Of a stretch of 64,000 nt of DNA, positions 8,409-18,600 are shown piece by piece. Under the pieces are notes generated by a model that saw nothing but the letters and a program-made list of their open reading frames with translations, was not told the origin of the DNA and did no database searches. The stretch's first letter is position 1. Every line of letters begins with the position of its first letter. Source of the DNA: Salarchaeum sp. JOR-1 (lineage in GTDB: Archaea > Halobacteriota > Halobacteria > Halobacteriales > Halobacteriaceae). Location: contig NZ_CP042241.1 in assembly GCF_007833275.1 (NCBI RefSeq), forward strand, positions 1,240,001 through 1,304,000. The letters run 5' to 3'. Made by a program: the position numbers and the translations under genes.

Positions 8409-11400
8409 TTACGGTGTTGGCACGCTTTTGGCGTTCTGCCAGTACGTGACGAGATTGAGGAAGTTCGTTGTCCCGACCTTCCCGTTTTGCCATGCCTGTA
8501 CAGTTGTGAGGAACTCGGTCGTTCCGAGCTGTCCGTTGTTGTTCGAATCGTATTGTGCGGCGAGTTGGGTGACTCCGGAGGGTTGTTGGTCGCCGACCGT
8601 GATGGTTGTCGGTTGCTGGGTATTCACCCACACCGAATGTTCACCAGTTGTCTCAATGCTTGTCGTGTAGGAGACTGTGGTCGTCGCATTGGCTTCGACA
8701 GCGACGGTTTTCTTCGTTGTTTCTGACCCAACGTGGAAGGTTACCGTTGTCTCACCGGCGACCGCACCATCATTCACGACGGTCGCAGTTATCGTGAACT
8801 TCTCCCAGGGATCGGTCGTCGTTTTACTGACGGTGTAGTTACTGACATGGATATCCGCCGGTTGCGCCACTGTGATCTCCGTCTGGGAGCGGTTCCCAAC
8901 AGTGACTGTATGCGTCCCCGTTGTTGCGAAGGTCGCGAAGAACGTAACCTCCTTTGTTGAATCTTCTTGCACACGCACCGTCTTCGTTGTGGCTTTCGTC
9001 CCATCCGTATAGAGTGTGACATTTGTTTGGCCGTCTGCACCGCCGGTGTTCGCCACTGACGCGGTCACCCGGAGGCGCTGTTCAGTACTAATCTTCGGAT
9101 CTGGAACAGCGTACGACACCTCGAAATACGGAACCTGGCGTTCCTGGATCATGAGCGTCTTGCTAGTTGCGGTGCTTGCACTCTCGTTGTCCTCAACGGA
9201 GAGTTCCACCGCAACCGTCCCAGAACTCATGAACGTATGCGTTACCGTTGGATCCGTTGTAACGACGGTTTCCGTCGGGAACTCCCATGTGTACTGGGCG
9301 ATTGTCCCGTCATCAGTTGCAGCACTAGCGTCGAAGGAAACGGTTTCCCCGGCCGTAATGTTCAGCGGGCGATAGGTGAACGCGGGGTGGGGGCGAGTGT
9401 TAATATCGGTCTTCCCGACGGTGATAACACTCGGTTCAATATCTGAGATGTCACCCCCGACACTCGTCGTGCCGATGATCGCTTCAATGTCTTGGACCGC
9501 GCCGTCCGGGACTTGATAGGTGATAGTGACGGTCTTCGTCTCATTGCCTGGCATCGTTGCCCACTGCCAGCGGAGATCGATGGCATCCCACGTGCCACCC
9601 GCAGCGGTTTGGCCGGCAACCTGCCAGCCACCCGGCAGCGTCCCCAAATCAAGAGAGACATCACTGACGGACGTCGATAACGTATTTGTGAGCGTGTAGG
9701 AGACGGTGACTTGTTCGCCAGCAAGGGTTGCAGCCTGCTTCGTCTCGATACTAATCGGTGTCGTTTCGTTTTTCGTCCGCGAAACCGTCAAGTCGTAGGC
9801 AGTCGGCTGCCGCCCCTCATTCTGACTATAGACTTCAATGTAGTAGAGCCCAGTTCGTGGAGCCGTTAACGTCAGTTGCTCGTTGTTATCATACGATTCA
9901 CTCGTATCGAAGTACTGTGGTCTCGACCCATCGTCCTTGTTGTCCGGTGCGTAAATCCGCAAATCAAGATTTTCGATGCTGTCGTTAAAGACGGTCGAGG
10001 CAGACAACATATCACCTTTCTGGAGACCGATCACGTAGAAATCACGTTCACCCCACAACAGTTCCGCGGAGAAGGATCCGGCATCAATCACTGCCGACGA
10101 TTCATAGTCGTAATTCGCCTCATACGGATCGCCTTCTGCTGGCACAACCCGATTGATTGAGAACGAATACTCGAGATTCCGCGGCACCTCGTGATCGTCG
10201 TCTCCGTAGACCCGAATATAGTAGGTCCCGCCTTTCTGCGCGGTGAACGCAACGCGTTCGTTGTCACTCCACGTTTCTGATCCTTCGATATGTTGGGGTT
10301 GTTGTCCGTAATCTTCCCCGTCTTCCCGATAAATGTCTACTTGAAGGTTCTTCTGGCTGTGATTGAAGAACGCCTCAAATTTCACAACGTCACCTGCCTC
10401 AAGATCAAGTTTGTAGTAATCTGTTTCACGCGGCCGGAGTTCAGCTGTATGCGTCCCTTCCTGCACCCACGCTGCACGCTGATAGTTATAGTTCGGTTCG
10501 TATGCATCGGTTTCCGCGGGCGTAATCCGATCGTATTGCAGGGTGTAGTCCGCGGCATCTCGTTCGTCTTCCCCGGTCACACGGACGTAATAGGTTGTAT
10601 CCGCTTTCGCAGTGAATGCCGCATATTCGTTGGCACTCCATGAGTTCGACCCGATGATATGATCTGGCTGAGTGCCGTAGTCATCAGTATCCGTCCGGTA
10701 GACGTCTAATTGCAGATTGCTGTCGTCGCCGTAGGTATGGAGCACTGAGAGGTTGATGACGTCACCGGCTTCTGCCGTAAATGCGTAGTAGTCTGTATCA
10801 CTTGGCACCACTTCGGCTGAGTAGTTCCCCTCAAGGATCGGGGCTGCCAGCGTCGTATTGAAGTTCACTTCGTAGATATCTGTCTCCGGTGGTTGGATTC
10901 GTTCTACGAGAAGTGTGTACGGGGCGCTTGTCGTATCCTCATTTTCGCCATACACTTTCACGTAGTAGGTCGTGTTCTGTTTCGCAGTATACTCTACGCG
11001 CCGATCATCGTCGTAAACCTCTCCATAATCTATTTGATCCGGTTTGCTATCGTAGTCGGACCCATCGGGCTTATACAATTCAATGCGGAGAGCACCTGCC
11101 GATTGATCATATTTCATTCGGATGTCGAGGACATCGCCTCGATTGAGGTCAATGGCGTAATAGTCCGTCTCGCCAGCGAGTAGATTTGCCGGATGCCGGT
11201 TTTCAGTGATGGGTGCTGCGAGACCGAACTGATAGTTCGGCTCATAGGTCGCATCTTGCGCTTCGCTTGGCGTCGTCCGTTCGTACAACAGCGTATACGG
11301 AACGGGTGCAGACTCACTCCCTTCTCGGTTTACCTTCACATAGTAGGTGGCATCTGCTTTCGCGGTGAAGGCAAGCACTTCGTCTGTATCAACCGTCTGT

Positions 11401-11723
11401 GCAGAGTCAACAACGTCTGGGGCCGAGTCCCAGTCACCACTATACGTATCATCCGGTCGGACAACAGTCAGCCCGAGATTACCAGCGTCCTCGTCGAATT
11501 TGACTTCAAGATTCACGACGTCACCCGCGTTCAGATCGAGTTTATAATAGTCAACGTCGCCGCTGGTGATGTTCGCTGGATACCGGCCTTCAGTCGTGTT
11601 TGTCGCTGACGCAAGCCCGTTATTCGGTTCGTTCGGGTCAACCGTGGCTGCCAATGTCGGGATGGCAACGACACCAACGAGGAGACACGCACTGAATAGT
11701 ATCAGTATGTGGACGCGACGCAT
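8409..11723 (-). CDS. Large secreted protein with five PPC domains and dockerin-like tail
   Basis: The protein has 1104 residues. A signal peptide (VHILILFSACLLVGVVAIPT) precedes five tandem PPC (bacterial pre-peptidase C-terminal) domains over about residues 30-660. Each has the pattern DPNEPNN- or YEPNY-like start, DxDYYxLDLxAGDV, and a closing TYYVKV strand. Next come a NEW3-type domain (about 665-765), a PKD domain (about 780-860, FDASAATDDGTIAQYTWEF), two CARDB domains (about 870-1050), and the dockerin-like tail (YDSNNNGQLGTTEFLTTVQA to LNLVTYWQ). No enzyme domain is visible, so it is probably a structural or binding protein outside the cell. The start is ATG 11723; a TTG two codons upstream is less likely. 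It is transcribed toward the 6290 gene. Confidence 0.88.
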   Translation of the reverse strand: MRRVHILILFSACLLVGVVAIPTLAATVDPNEPNNGLASATNTTEGRYPANITSGDVDYYKLDLNAGDVVNLEVKFDEDAGNLGLTVVRPDDTYSGDWDSAPDVVDSAQTVDTDEVLAFTAKADATYYVKVNREGSESAPVPYTLLYERTTPSEAQDATYEPNYQFGLAAPITENRHPANLLAGETDYYAIDLNRGDVLDIRMKYDQSAGALRIELYKPDGSDYDSKPDQIDYGEVYDDDRRVEYTAKQNTTYYVKVYGENEDTTSAPYTLLVERIQPPETDIYEVNFNTTLAAPILEGNYSAEVVPSDTDYYAFTAEAGDVINLSVLHTYGDDSNLQLDVYRTDTDDYGTQPDHIIGSNSWSANEYAAFTAKADTTYYVRVTGEDERDAADYTLQYDRITPAETDAYEPNYNYQRAAWVQEGTHTAELRPRETDYYKLDLEAGDVVKFEAFFNHSQKNLQVDIYREDGEDYGQQPQHIEGSETWSDNERVAFTAQKGGTYYIRVYGDDDHEVPRNLEYSFSINRVVPAEGDPYEANYDYESSAVIDAGSFSAELLWGERDFYVIGLQKGDMLSASTVFNDSIENLDLRIYAPDNKDDGSRPQYFDTSESYDNNEQLTLTAPRTGLYYIEVYSQNEGRQPTAYDLTVSRTKNETTPISIETKQAATLAGEQVTVSYTLTNTLSTSVSDVSLDLGTLPGGWQVAGQTAAGGTWDAIDLRWQWATMPGNETKTVTITYQVPDGAVQDIEAIIGTTSVGGDISDIEPSVITVGKTDINTRPHPAFTYRPLNITAGETVSFDASAATDDGTIAQYTWEFPTETVVTTDPTVTHTFMSSGTVAVELSVEDNESASTATSKTLMIQERQVPYFEVSYAVPDPKISTEQRLRVTASVANTGGADGQTNVTLYTDGTKATTKTVRVQEDSTKEVTFFATFATTGTHTVTVGNRSQTEITVAQPADIHVSNYTVSKTTTDPWEKFTITATVVNDGAVAGETTVTFHVGSETTKKTVAVEANATTTVSYTTSIETTGEHSVWVNTQQPTTITVGDQQPSGVTQLAAQYDSNNNGQLGTTEFLTTVQAWQNGKVGTTNFLNLVTYWQNAKSVPTP

Positions 11724-11923
11724 ACCCAACCCGTTTTCGACACTCCACCGTTAACGTTTCCCTTCCACCACTCCCCTACCTGAGTTGCGTTCCGTACCAC
11801 GTCTCCTACCCGCCACTTCAGAACCTCCCGGGTACAACTGCACGTATCGCTCCTGGCGAGGGACGCGCACTAAGAAAAAAGACAAGACGTGAATCGACGA
11901 CGAGCGAAAACGGGCCGGCCTCG

Positions 11924-14755
11924 TTAGGAGGGCGTCGGCACCGTCATGCTCTCCTGCCAGTACGTCACGAGTTCGAGGAAGTTCGACGTCCCGATCTCGT
12001 CGTTCTGCCAGGCACTGACAGCACTGAGGAACTCGGTCGTTCCGAGCTGTCCATTGTTGTTAGTGTCGTACTGAGCCGCGAGTTCTTCGACCGGAGTGAG
12101 CTGATCTTCTGCGTTGACCGTGATGGTCGTCGCAGCGAGACCGTTCACCGCGACCGTGTGGTTACCAGTCGCACTGAAGCTGGTCGTGAACTCAACGGTC
12201 GTCGTCGCGCCGGCCGCGACAGTCACCGTCTGGCTCGCCGTCACGTTCCCATCCGTCGAAAGGGTGACGTTCAGCGACCCTTCAGCGTTTCCAGTGTTCG
12301 AGACGGTTGCAGTCACGGTGATGTTCTCACCAGTCACAACCGTCGTGTTGCTGACCGTGGAGTCAGTGACCGAGACATTCGCGGTCGTCGTCTCGAAGGT
12401 AACCGTCGCCTGCGAGGCGGCGCCCGCGGAGTCTGCGATCGCCGTAATGGTCGCCGTTCCATCGGCACTGACGTTCGTCAGCATCGCCGTAGCCGTGAAC
12501 TCATTGGACGCGTTGAGTTCAACGGTCTGCGGAACCATCTTCCCCAGGTCCGTGTTCAAGGACACCGTATCCATGAACGGAACCGTGCGGCCCTGCGAGT
12601 CAACGAACTTGAAGCTCACAGAGACGTTCGTACCGGGTTCGACGGTCGTCTTGTTCGGCGTGACGACAAGCCGGTCAACTGCCCCGGTCGTGGTGATCGT
12701 TGCCGAGCCCTGCGCGGTGTAGTTCTGCGCCTGGGCGATGAATTCGGTGGTGCCCGTGTTCGAGGTCGCGTTGACCCACACCCAGGCAACACCGTTCTGG
12801 TTCGTTGTGTCCGACGTGGTGTTCAGCTTCGCAGCGTTGCCGGAGAGCCGACCGAAGGTGATTTTCTCACCGGCGATCGGAAGCGGCTTGCCGTCGGGGC
12901 CGACAAGCTGTGCCTTGATTTTCGTCGCGTTGACCGCACCGGGCGCATCGCTAACCGTGAGGGTTTCCGGTGTGAAGGTCACGTTCAGCTGGGATGCGGT
13001 CTGGATCGACCACGTTCCGGAGGTGTTCGTGACGTTCGCGAGCGTCGTCGTCGCGGTAAGCGTCGCCGAGCCTTCCGTGGCGTTCGCCTCGATTGTGAAC
13101 GTGACGTTACCGCTGGTGATCTGTTTCGTGTTGTCCGCGTCTTGGACGAAGATCGTGCTGTCGTCCGAGGAGTTCAGCGTGATCGTTTCGCTGGTTACAG
13201 ACGTGTTGACGTTACCGAATTCGTCAACTGCCTGGATAGTTACGTCCAGGGTGCTTTCCGCAGCAACAACACGACTATCAGTCGTGAACTGAAGTTCCTC
13301 AACAGGCGCCGCAGTCGTCTCTACGAGCACCGATGGTTCGGGACTCCAGCCCGCAACCGACGCATTAATCTGGTAGTCCTTCTTCTCGGTACCGAGCGTG
13401 AGCTTTGCCGTCGCGACACCCTTATCGTTGGTAGTGTTCGTCGCAACAACCGTCCCGTTGACGGTGAACTTGACAGTCTCCCCGCTAATCGGGTTGTTAC
13501 CACCGTCTCTCAGCGTAACCGTTGCCGTGTGGGTACTGTTTACCTGCGCAGTGAACTCTTTCTTGTGGCTGCTGACGGTGAAGGAACTCTGATTCGGGGA
13601 AATTGGACCCGTGACGGTTGCAACCGTCGTGGAGTCCGCATTCCCGTTCTTCTGCTCAATACCAGTGATCGTTACTGTGACACCCGGCTTGGTAGCCGTG
13701 AAGGTGATGTACGCCTCACCCTGCGCACTGGTGGTCCCTGAAGATTGTACACTCGAGACGTTTGCTGCAGTGGCGTTGTCGAAGCTCCAGGCAACATTCA
13801 CGCCAGACCGGTGGATCGGCTCGCCATTCGCGTTGACAAGCTGGAGGGTGACATTCGCAGTCGCCGAACCGTTCGCGGCGATCTCCGTCACGTTCGAGGT
13901 GACCTCAACACCCGCAATCGAACCCGAGAACGTCAGCTGCCCAGAGCCGGAATTGAGGGCTTTCGTACTGTCAGTGTCATACGCAGTGAGCGTTACCGTC
14001 TCAACCTGCGTGTCAAAGACACTGTAATTAACGTACTCAAACCCTGCGGAATCTGACTTGTTGCTACCTTTTTGGATGGTGACTGAACTATCATCGGAAA
14101 TCAACGAAAGCTGATTGAAGCTACTGCCGAGGTAACTATCGAAGCTTTCGACGTAATTCCCGAATTTGTCCACGGCGTACACACGAACCTCAGCAATTTC
14201 ATCGGATTCCGCCTGGTTGACGTTCTCACCATCCTCGACAGCGAATGCGCCGCTGGCCTCTACATGGAGCTGCGTCGGCTCCATATCAACGGTGAAGTTG
14301 TCGTTAACCGTTGTCGAAATGGTGGAGCCATTCGTAGTATTGGCGCTTGTCTGGACTTTATAGTCCCCCAGATCTTCGGGGAGCGCGACACTCACGTTGA
14401 CATACTCGACCGTTTCGTTGTTACCGTTCGCGAAGGTCGAGTTACTCAGGCTCGTCCCGTTTTTGAGTACTCCGCTATTAACGAGGACGATGTCATTCCC
14501 ATCGGACGGGGAGACGATGACATCGATAGAACTGGCATTCACCGTATGGCCAGTACTCGCGTTGATGGAGACGTTAACGGTGGCCTTCTCGTTGTCAAAC
14601 GTGTTTTGACCAACGTATTCTACAATGCTGGCATTTCCCGCAGCATTGTTTGTGGCCGCTGCTGCGCCGGTAAATGCGATGGTTCCGCCAAAGACGGAAC
14701 CGATCATGAGGAGCGTCAGGAACAGGGAGCGAATTTTCGTGCGTGTATCACTCAT
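11924..14755 (-). CDS. Surface glycoprotein with tandem Ig-like (BIG) domains and dockerin-like tail
   Basis: This is a 943-residue protein. The N-terminus (TRTKIRSLFLTLLMIGSVFG) is the special signal peptide of haloarchaeal surface glycoproteins. Tandem invasin/BIG-type Ig-like domains follow, recognised by repeated phrases such as ANGSATANVTLQLVNANGEP, GGNNPISGETVKFTVNG and GPDGKPLPIAGEKITFG. After them come one CARDB domain (TVSNTGNAEGSLNVTLSTDG) and the dockerin-like tail (YDTNNNGQLGTTEFLSAVSA, LELVTYWQ). N-glycosylation sequons (NxS/T) are very dense. The tail is nearly identical to that of the next gene downstream, although the rest of the proteins differ. A strong Shine-Dalgarno (AGGAGGTGA, minus strand) sits 9 bases before the ATG, and a TATA-like block lies near 14896-14905, so this gene has a leader. 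Confidence 0.88.
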   Translation of the reverse strand: MSDTRTKIRSLFLTLLMIGSVFGGTIAFTGAAAATNNAAGNASIVEYVGQNTFDNEKATVNVSINASTGHTVNASSIDVIVSPSDGNDIVLVNSGVLKNGTSLSNSTFANGNNETVEYVNVSVALPEDLGDYKVQTSANTTNGSTISTTVNDNFTVDMEPTQLHVEASGAFAVEDGENVNQAESDEIAEVRVYAVDKFGNYVESFDSYLGSSFNQLSLISDDSSVTIQKGSNKSDSAGFEYVNYSVFDTQVETVTLTAYDTDSTKALNSGSGQLTFSGSIAGVEVTSNVTEIAANGSATANVTLQLVNANGEPIHRSGVNVAWSFDNATAANVSSVQSSGTTSAQGEAYITFTATKPGVTVTITGIEQKNGNADSTTVATVTGPISPNQSSFTVSSHKKEFTAQVNSTHTATVTLRDGGNNPISGETVKFTVNGTVVATNTTNDKGVATAKLTLGTEKKDYQINASVAGWSPEPSVLVETTAAPVEELQFTTDSRVVAAESTLDVTIQAVDEFGNVNTSVTSETITLNSSDDSTIFVQDADNTKQITSGNVTFTIEANATEGSATLTATTTLANVTNTSGTWSIQTASQLNVTFTPETLTVSDAPGAVNATKIKAQLVGPDGKPLPIAGEKITFGRLSGNAAKLNTTSDTTNQNGVAWVWVNATSNTGTTEFIAQAQNYTAQGSATITTTGAVDRLVVTPNKTTVEPGTNVSVSFKFVDSQGRTVPFMDTVSLNTDLGKMVPQTVELNASNEFTATAMLTNVSADGTATITAIADSAGAASQATVTFETTTANVSVTDSTVSNTTVVTGENITVTATVSNTGNAEGSLNVTLSTDGNVTASQTVTVAAGATTTVEFTTSFSATGNHTVAVNGLAATTITVNAEDQLTPVEELAAQYDTNNNGQLGTTEFLSAVSAWQNDEIGTSNFLELVTYWQESMTVPTPS

Positions 14756-14764
14756 ATTCCTTCG

Positions 14765-14773
14765 TCACCTCCT
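14765..14773 (-). promoter_or_regulatory. Strong Shine-Dalgarno for the BIG-domain protein
   Basis: AGGAGGTGA on the minus strand lies 9 bases upstream of the ATG at 14755. Most neighbours look leaderless, so a near-consensus site here marks a leadered mRNA, probably for high-level synthesis of a surface protein. Confidence 0.7.
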
Positions 14774-14861
14774 GTCGTGGTTGTTTGCGATACGTCACGC
14801 CCGGTGGCGTGAGATCCTGTCGTCCGATATTTACCGTGTATCATGGTTTGGTAGTCTTCAG

Positions 14862-15099
14862 TCTCCACTGCACTGACAGGCCAAATAACAAAGCCCCACC
14901 ATATATAGTTTATTCATCCGTGAAGTAGCGGCCCGGAGCCACTAATCGGATTTCCACGTGTACGACCGGAGAGGATTCTTAACGAGGTGGGGGGGGAGGG
15001 TAGATTGGCCTACTTGGTGTGCGTATGAGCTGCAGTATGGGCGGCATACCACTGGCATGCCGCCTCCTGCAGGCCTCTCAAATGTCAGTGCAGTGGAGA
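14862..15099. repeat. MITE-like segment bounded by 17-base inverted repeats
   Basis: TCTCCACTGCACTGACA at 14862-14878 is the exact reverse complement of the bases at 15083-15099. A perfect 8-base stem (GGCGGCAT / ATGCCGCC) lies at 15040-15064. The 238-base unit has no open frame. It could be a small non-autonomous transposon or a chance remnant. It overlaps the promoter of the surface glycoprotein gene at 11924-14755. Confidence 0.45.
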
Positions 15100-15686
15100 G
15101 GCAATTCAGGGTTTTCTTGTGTCCGTAATAGGCCTTGTGGAGAATGCCGACTATTCGTACGTCGCCATGGGGTCACCTGGCTTCGCTTTTTCCGTCTCTC
15201 CATGTGGTTCTTGCCACGATGCGCTCCATAGATCCGATCAAGTAACCTCTAATTGTGACATCAGTTTTACATGTCGTTTCGGATGTTTTCTAAGGAAATC
15301 GGTAGGCAGAAATTCGTTCAGTTACTGTGTGGGTGCCTGAAGTGGGTAGTCGGTATCGGCAGACTAACCGACCTTCAGGGCTAGCCAGACTCCTGTTTTG
15401 CTGGAGAAATATCACTTATGGACATATCTGTCTAATGGGGGGTGATCGAGCTATCAATTATGAGGGATTTCGGGTGTGGATGGATTCTGGGGCCATAGTC
15501 TATTATTCTGAGAGGTTCCTGTGGTTGTGGGTAGCGATTGCGAGGCGGACGCCAATTTGGTCTCAGAGGTGGGAGTGGTGTGCGTGTAGCTGTGCGTAGG
15601 ATGTGTCTCCCCCCGATGTTTATTCTATTATGTGGTGGTTGAAATATTCCCGAATTATGAAGATGCCGTCTTTCGAGGGATGACGT

Positions 15687-18600
15687 ATGCCTAAAGTGAT
15701 CTCCAGGGAGCGAGTTCGCTCGTTATCACTGCTTATAATTGTCGTTTCTGCGATGTCAGTCGGCGGAATTGCCGTCTCCACCACTACTGGTGAAGCCGCA
15801 TCCGCCAGTGCAATCACCCTCACCAATATCCAAGATGACGACGGTGACGGCAACCTCGCAGACTTCACCCTCCAAATAAATGCTGACACACGCGTCTGTG
15901 AATGGTCATATCTTTGTGGAAATGGTGAGCCCTACTTCAAAGTCACAATCGGCGACTATACAAAGCGAACACCGAATGTTGACCGGAAATCAGGCACCTT
16001 CGAAATCAGCGTTGACGCTTCCAAAATCGCCTCCACGGCCAAAGACGTTACCATAACGGTTGAGCTCTACGATGAAGATCTCGACAGTGACGGTCTCCGG
16101 AACACCTGGACGAAAACCATCTCCTACGAGCCGATTAACAAGGATCTCTCGGACAAAGAAATGGCGCTTCGCGGGATTGAATCGCTTGCGCCATCCTATA
16201 CAGAGTATGCGACAACGTTACTGAACAAAAACTACTGGCTTGACAACTCTGCCGACCACATCGAGAACGCAGCGAAAGCAACTGTGCCGACGTCCTCACG
16301 GGACATCGGTATGGAAGTGCTCACCCACTATGCTGGCGGTCCTGCCAGCGCCACTTGGACAACCGTTCAGGTCGGCGTCTGGAGTGGGATCAGCTTCTTC
16401 GAATGGAAAATGGGCCGGCTCCTCGAATTAAGCAACGGATACGGAGAAGCCGGGTACTCCGAATTCCACACGCAACTCAGTAAACTCGCAGAGAACACCC
16501 GAAAAATCAAAACCGCGGACACCGCCCGGGAACGCCGAACCCTCATTGAAAATCGCGAAGAACTTCTCCGGCAATTCTACAAAACTGAACAACGCTATCT
16601 CGCAAACCTTCGTGCGACCATCCGGAGTGATGAGGGCTTCGATCTTGACGGGGCCCTCTGGGATTTCTTCGAGGTCAATATGAAAGACTACAGCCGCCTG
16701 AAAGACGAGTTCAACGACCTTGAGAAACATCTTATCACAGACTACTACTGGACTCAAATCTACCTTAACGCCGACCAATCTAGTTACGCTAACCTTACGA
16801 ACGCCGTCACCACGCCGCCAGTCCTCTCCCCGAAACCAGATATTACGAAAGTCTCGGCCCCGAGTACTGTTCGCGTTGGCGAATCCTTTACGATTACTGT
16901 CACCGCAACAAATAATGGGGTTGACGCGACATATCAATCAATCGCTGTCTCATTCCCTGATGCCACAAGTGCAAATGCCATCTCAATTACGGATACCGAC
17001 TTCTCGAATGCCAACTACGCAACCGTCTTCCCCTCGGGAACCAGCGTTGGGCATAAATACGGACTTGGCTCTACCGTCCAATCAAAATACCCACTTGCCG
17101 AAGTTGGCGGCCCCTGGGCAACGGATCAAACAAAATCACTCACACTCACAGTAACCCCTAAAGAAAGCGGAACATACACCTTCTACGTGAAATCAGTCGC
17201 GAAAGACGGGGGCTGGGAGAGCGATCCTGCAATCGGCGAAACAGCCACGACCGACCAACAATCCGAATACGTCTATACATACACCGTCACGGTCACCGGT
17301 GATCGTGATAATGACGGCCTCCTTAACAGCGAGGATCCCTGTCCAGACGATGCCAACTGCGACGGTGATGGTTGGCCCGACGACACCGACCCAACCCCAG
17401 AAACACAGAACACCGACGGGGTCGGCGCCACGGATGGAACAGACAGTGAGACCAAAGCGAACACTGACGGCGACGACACCAACAATTACGCTGACAGAAA
17501 CAACGACAACGACGGCTGGAACGACGGCGTCGATCCAACCCCACTCACGGCAAACACCGATAAGACGTGGCAACCGGACGGTTTCAACAGCGAAACGAAA
17601 ACCGACACTGATGGCGATGGCACCGCGAATTACGCTGACACAAACAACGATGCCGACGCTTGGCCGGATGCGATTGACCCAACGCCGGTAACGCCAAACA
17701 CGGACAGCACTTGGAAACGAGATGGCGTTGCCGGCGAAACCACCCGTGATACCGACAACGACGGCACCCCGAATTACGCTGACCCTGACAACGACGGCGA
17801 TTCAGTCCCTGACGGGACGGACCCACAGCCGCTTGGAACGAACGCTGACGGTGACGGATGGAGCGATAGCACCGACCCCACTCCAAACACGGCGAACACC
17901 GATACGACCTGGAAACAGGACGGGATTGGTGGCGAGACCAAACAGGATACGGACGGCGATGGGATCGCGAACTACGCGGACGCGGACAACGATGGCGATG
18001 GGTATACGGACAGCAGTGAAGCCGCGAACGGATCGAACCCACTAAATAAAACTTCCACGCCAGCCGGGCCAAATACCCCACCAACCGCAGCGTTCTCCTA
18101 CACACCCACCAACCCGAACACCACCACAACAGTCACGTTCACTGCCAGCGCGGCGACAGACGACACCGGCATTCAATCCTACGCATGGGATATTCTCGGG
18201 GATAGCAATACCGACCAAGCTGGCGAATCAATTACCCATACGTTCTCGGAGGCTGGCGAGTATACCGTCACCCTTACTGTAACAGATGGCAACGGATCCA
18301 CGGACACGATCACCAAAACGATTCTCGTTACTAGTCCCGCCGAGGAGAACACCACGACGGATCCCACCGGCTACACCTACCGGGTGCCGTATACGCTGAA
18401 CACCCAGAAGCTGTCGGGAGCGATGGCGTCATCGCTCTTTGTTACGGCCACCGACAACACAACGATCAAGATCGACCGCGATGGTGACGGCACAATCGAG
18501 ACCACGCGCTCCGTTACGAGCGGCGAAGCAACGCGGATTGCAAAACCCAAGCAGGGATTGGTTGTCACAGCTGCTCAGCCACTGAACGTTCGCTACGAGT

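Larger units (their letters stand above)
14756..15686. other. Long gene-poor region with paired inverted repeats
   Basis: No convincing gene is found. The region holds the promoter and leader of the minus-strand gene (AT block near 14896-14905) and a 17-base inverted repeat pair at 14862-14878 and 15083-15099. A GC-rich stem at 15040-15064 (GGCGGCAT and ATGCCGCC) lies between them, followed by AT-richer sequence without coding character up to the gene at 15687. Two short plus-strand frames (15019-15231 and 15327-15599) are Cys/Trp-rich and unlikely to be genes. Confidence 0.5.

Noticed and set aside
12158..13741. 527-codon plus-strand open frame
   Set aside because: It is antisense to the BIG-domain surface glycoprotein, which has a signal peptide, Shine-Dalgarno and recognisable domains. 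The antisense product is Arg-rich and featureless.
15327..15599. 90-codon frame, Trp/Arg/Cys-rich
   Set aside because: Composition is unlike haloarchaeal proteins (few acidic residues), and there is no promoter or start signal.
17300..18045. Periodic DNA similarity suggesting a repeat array
   Set aside because: The periodicity comes from thrombospondin type 3 repeats in the protein. There are no spacers or exact repeat units.
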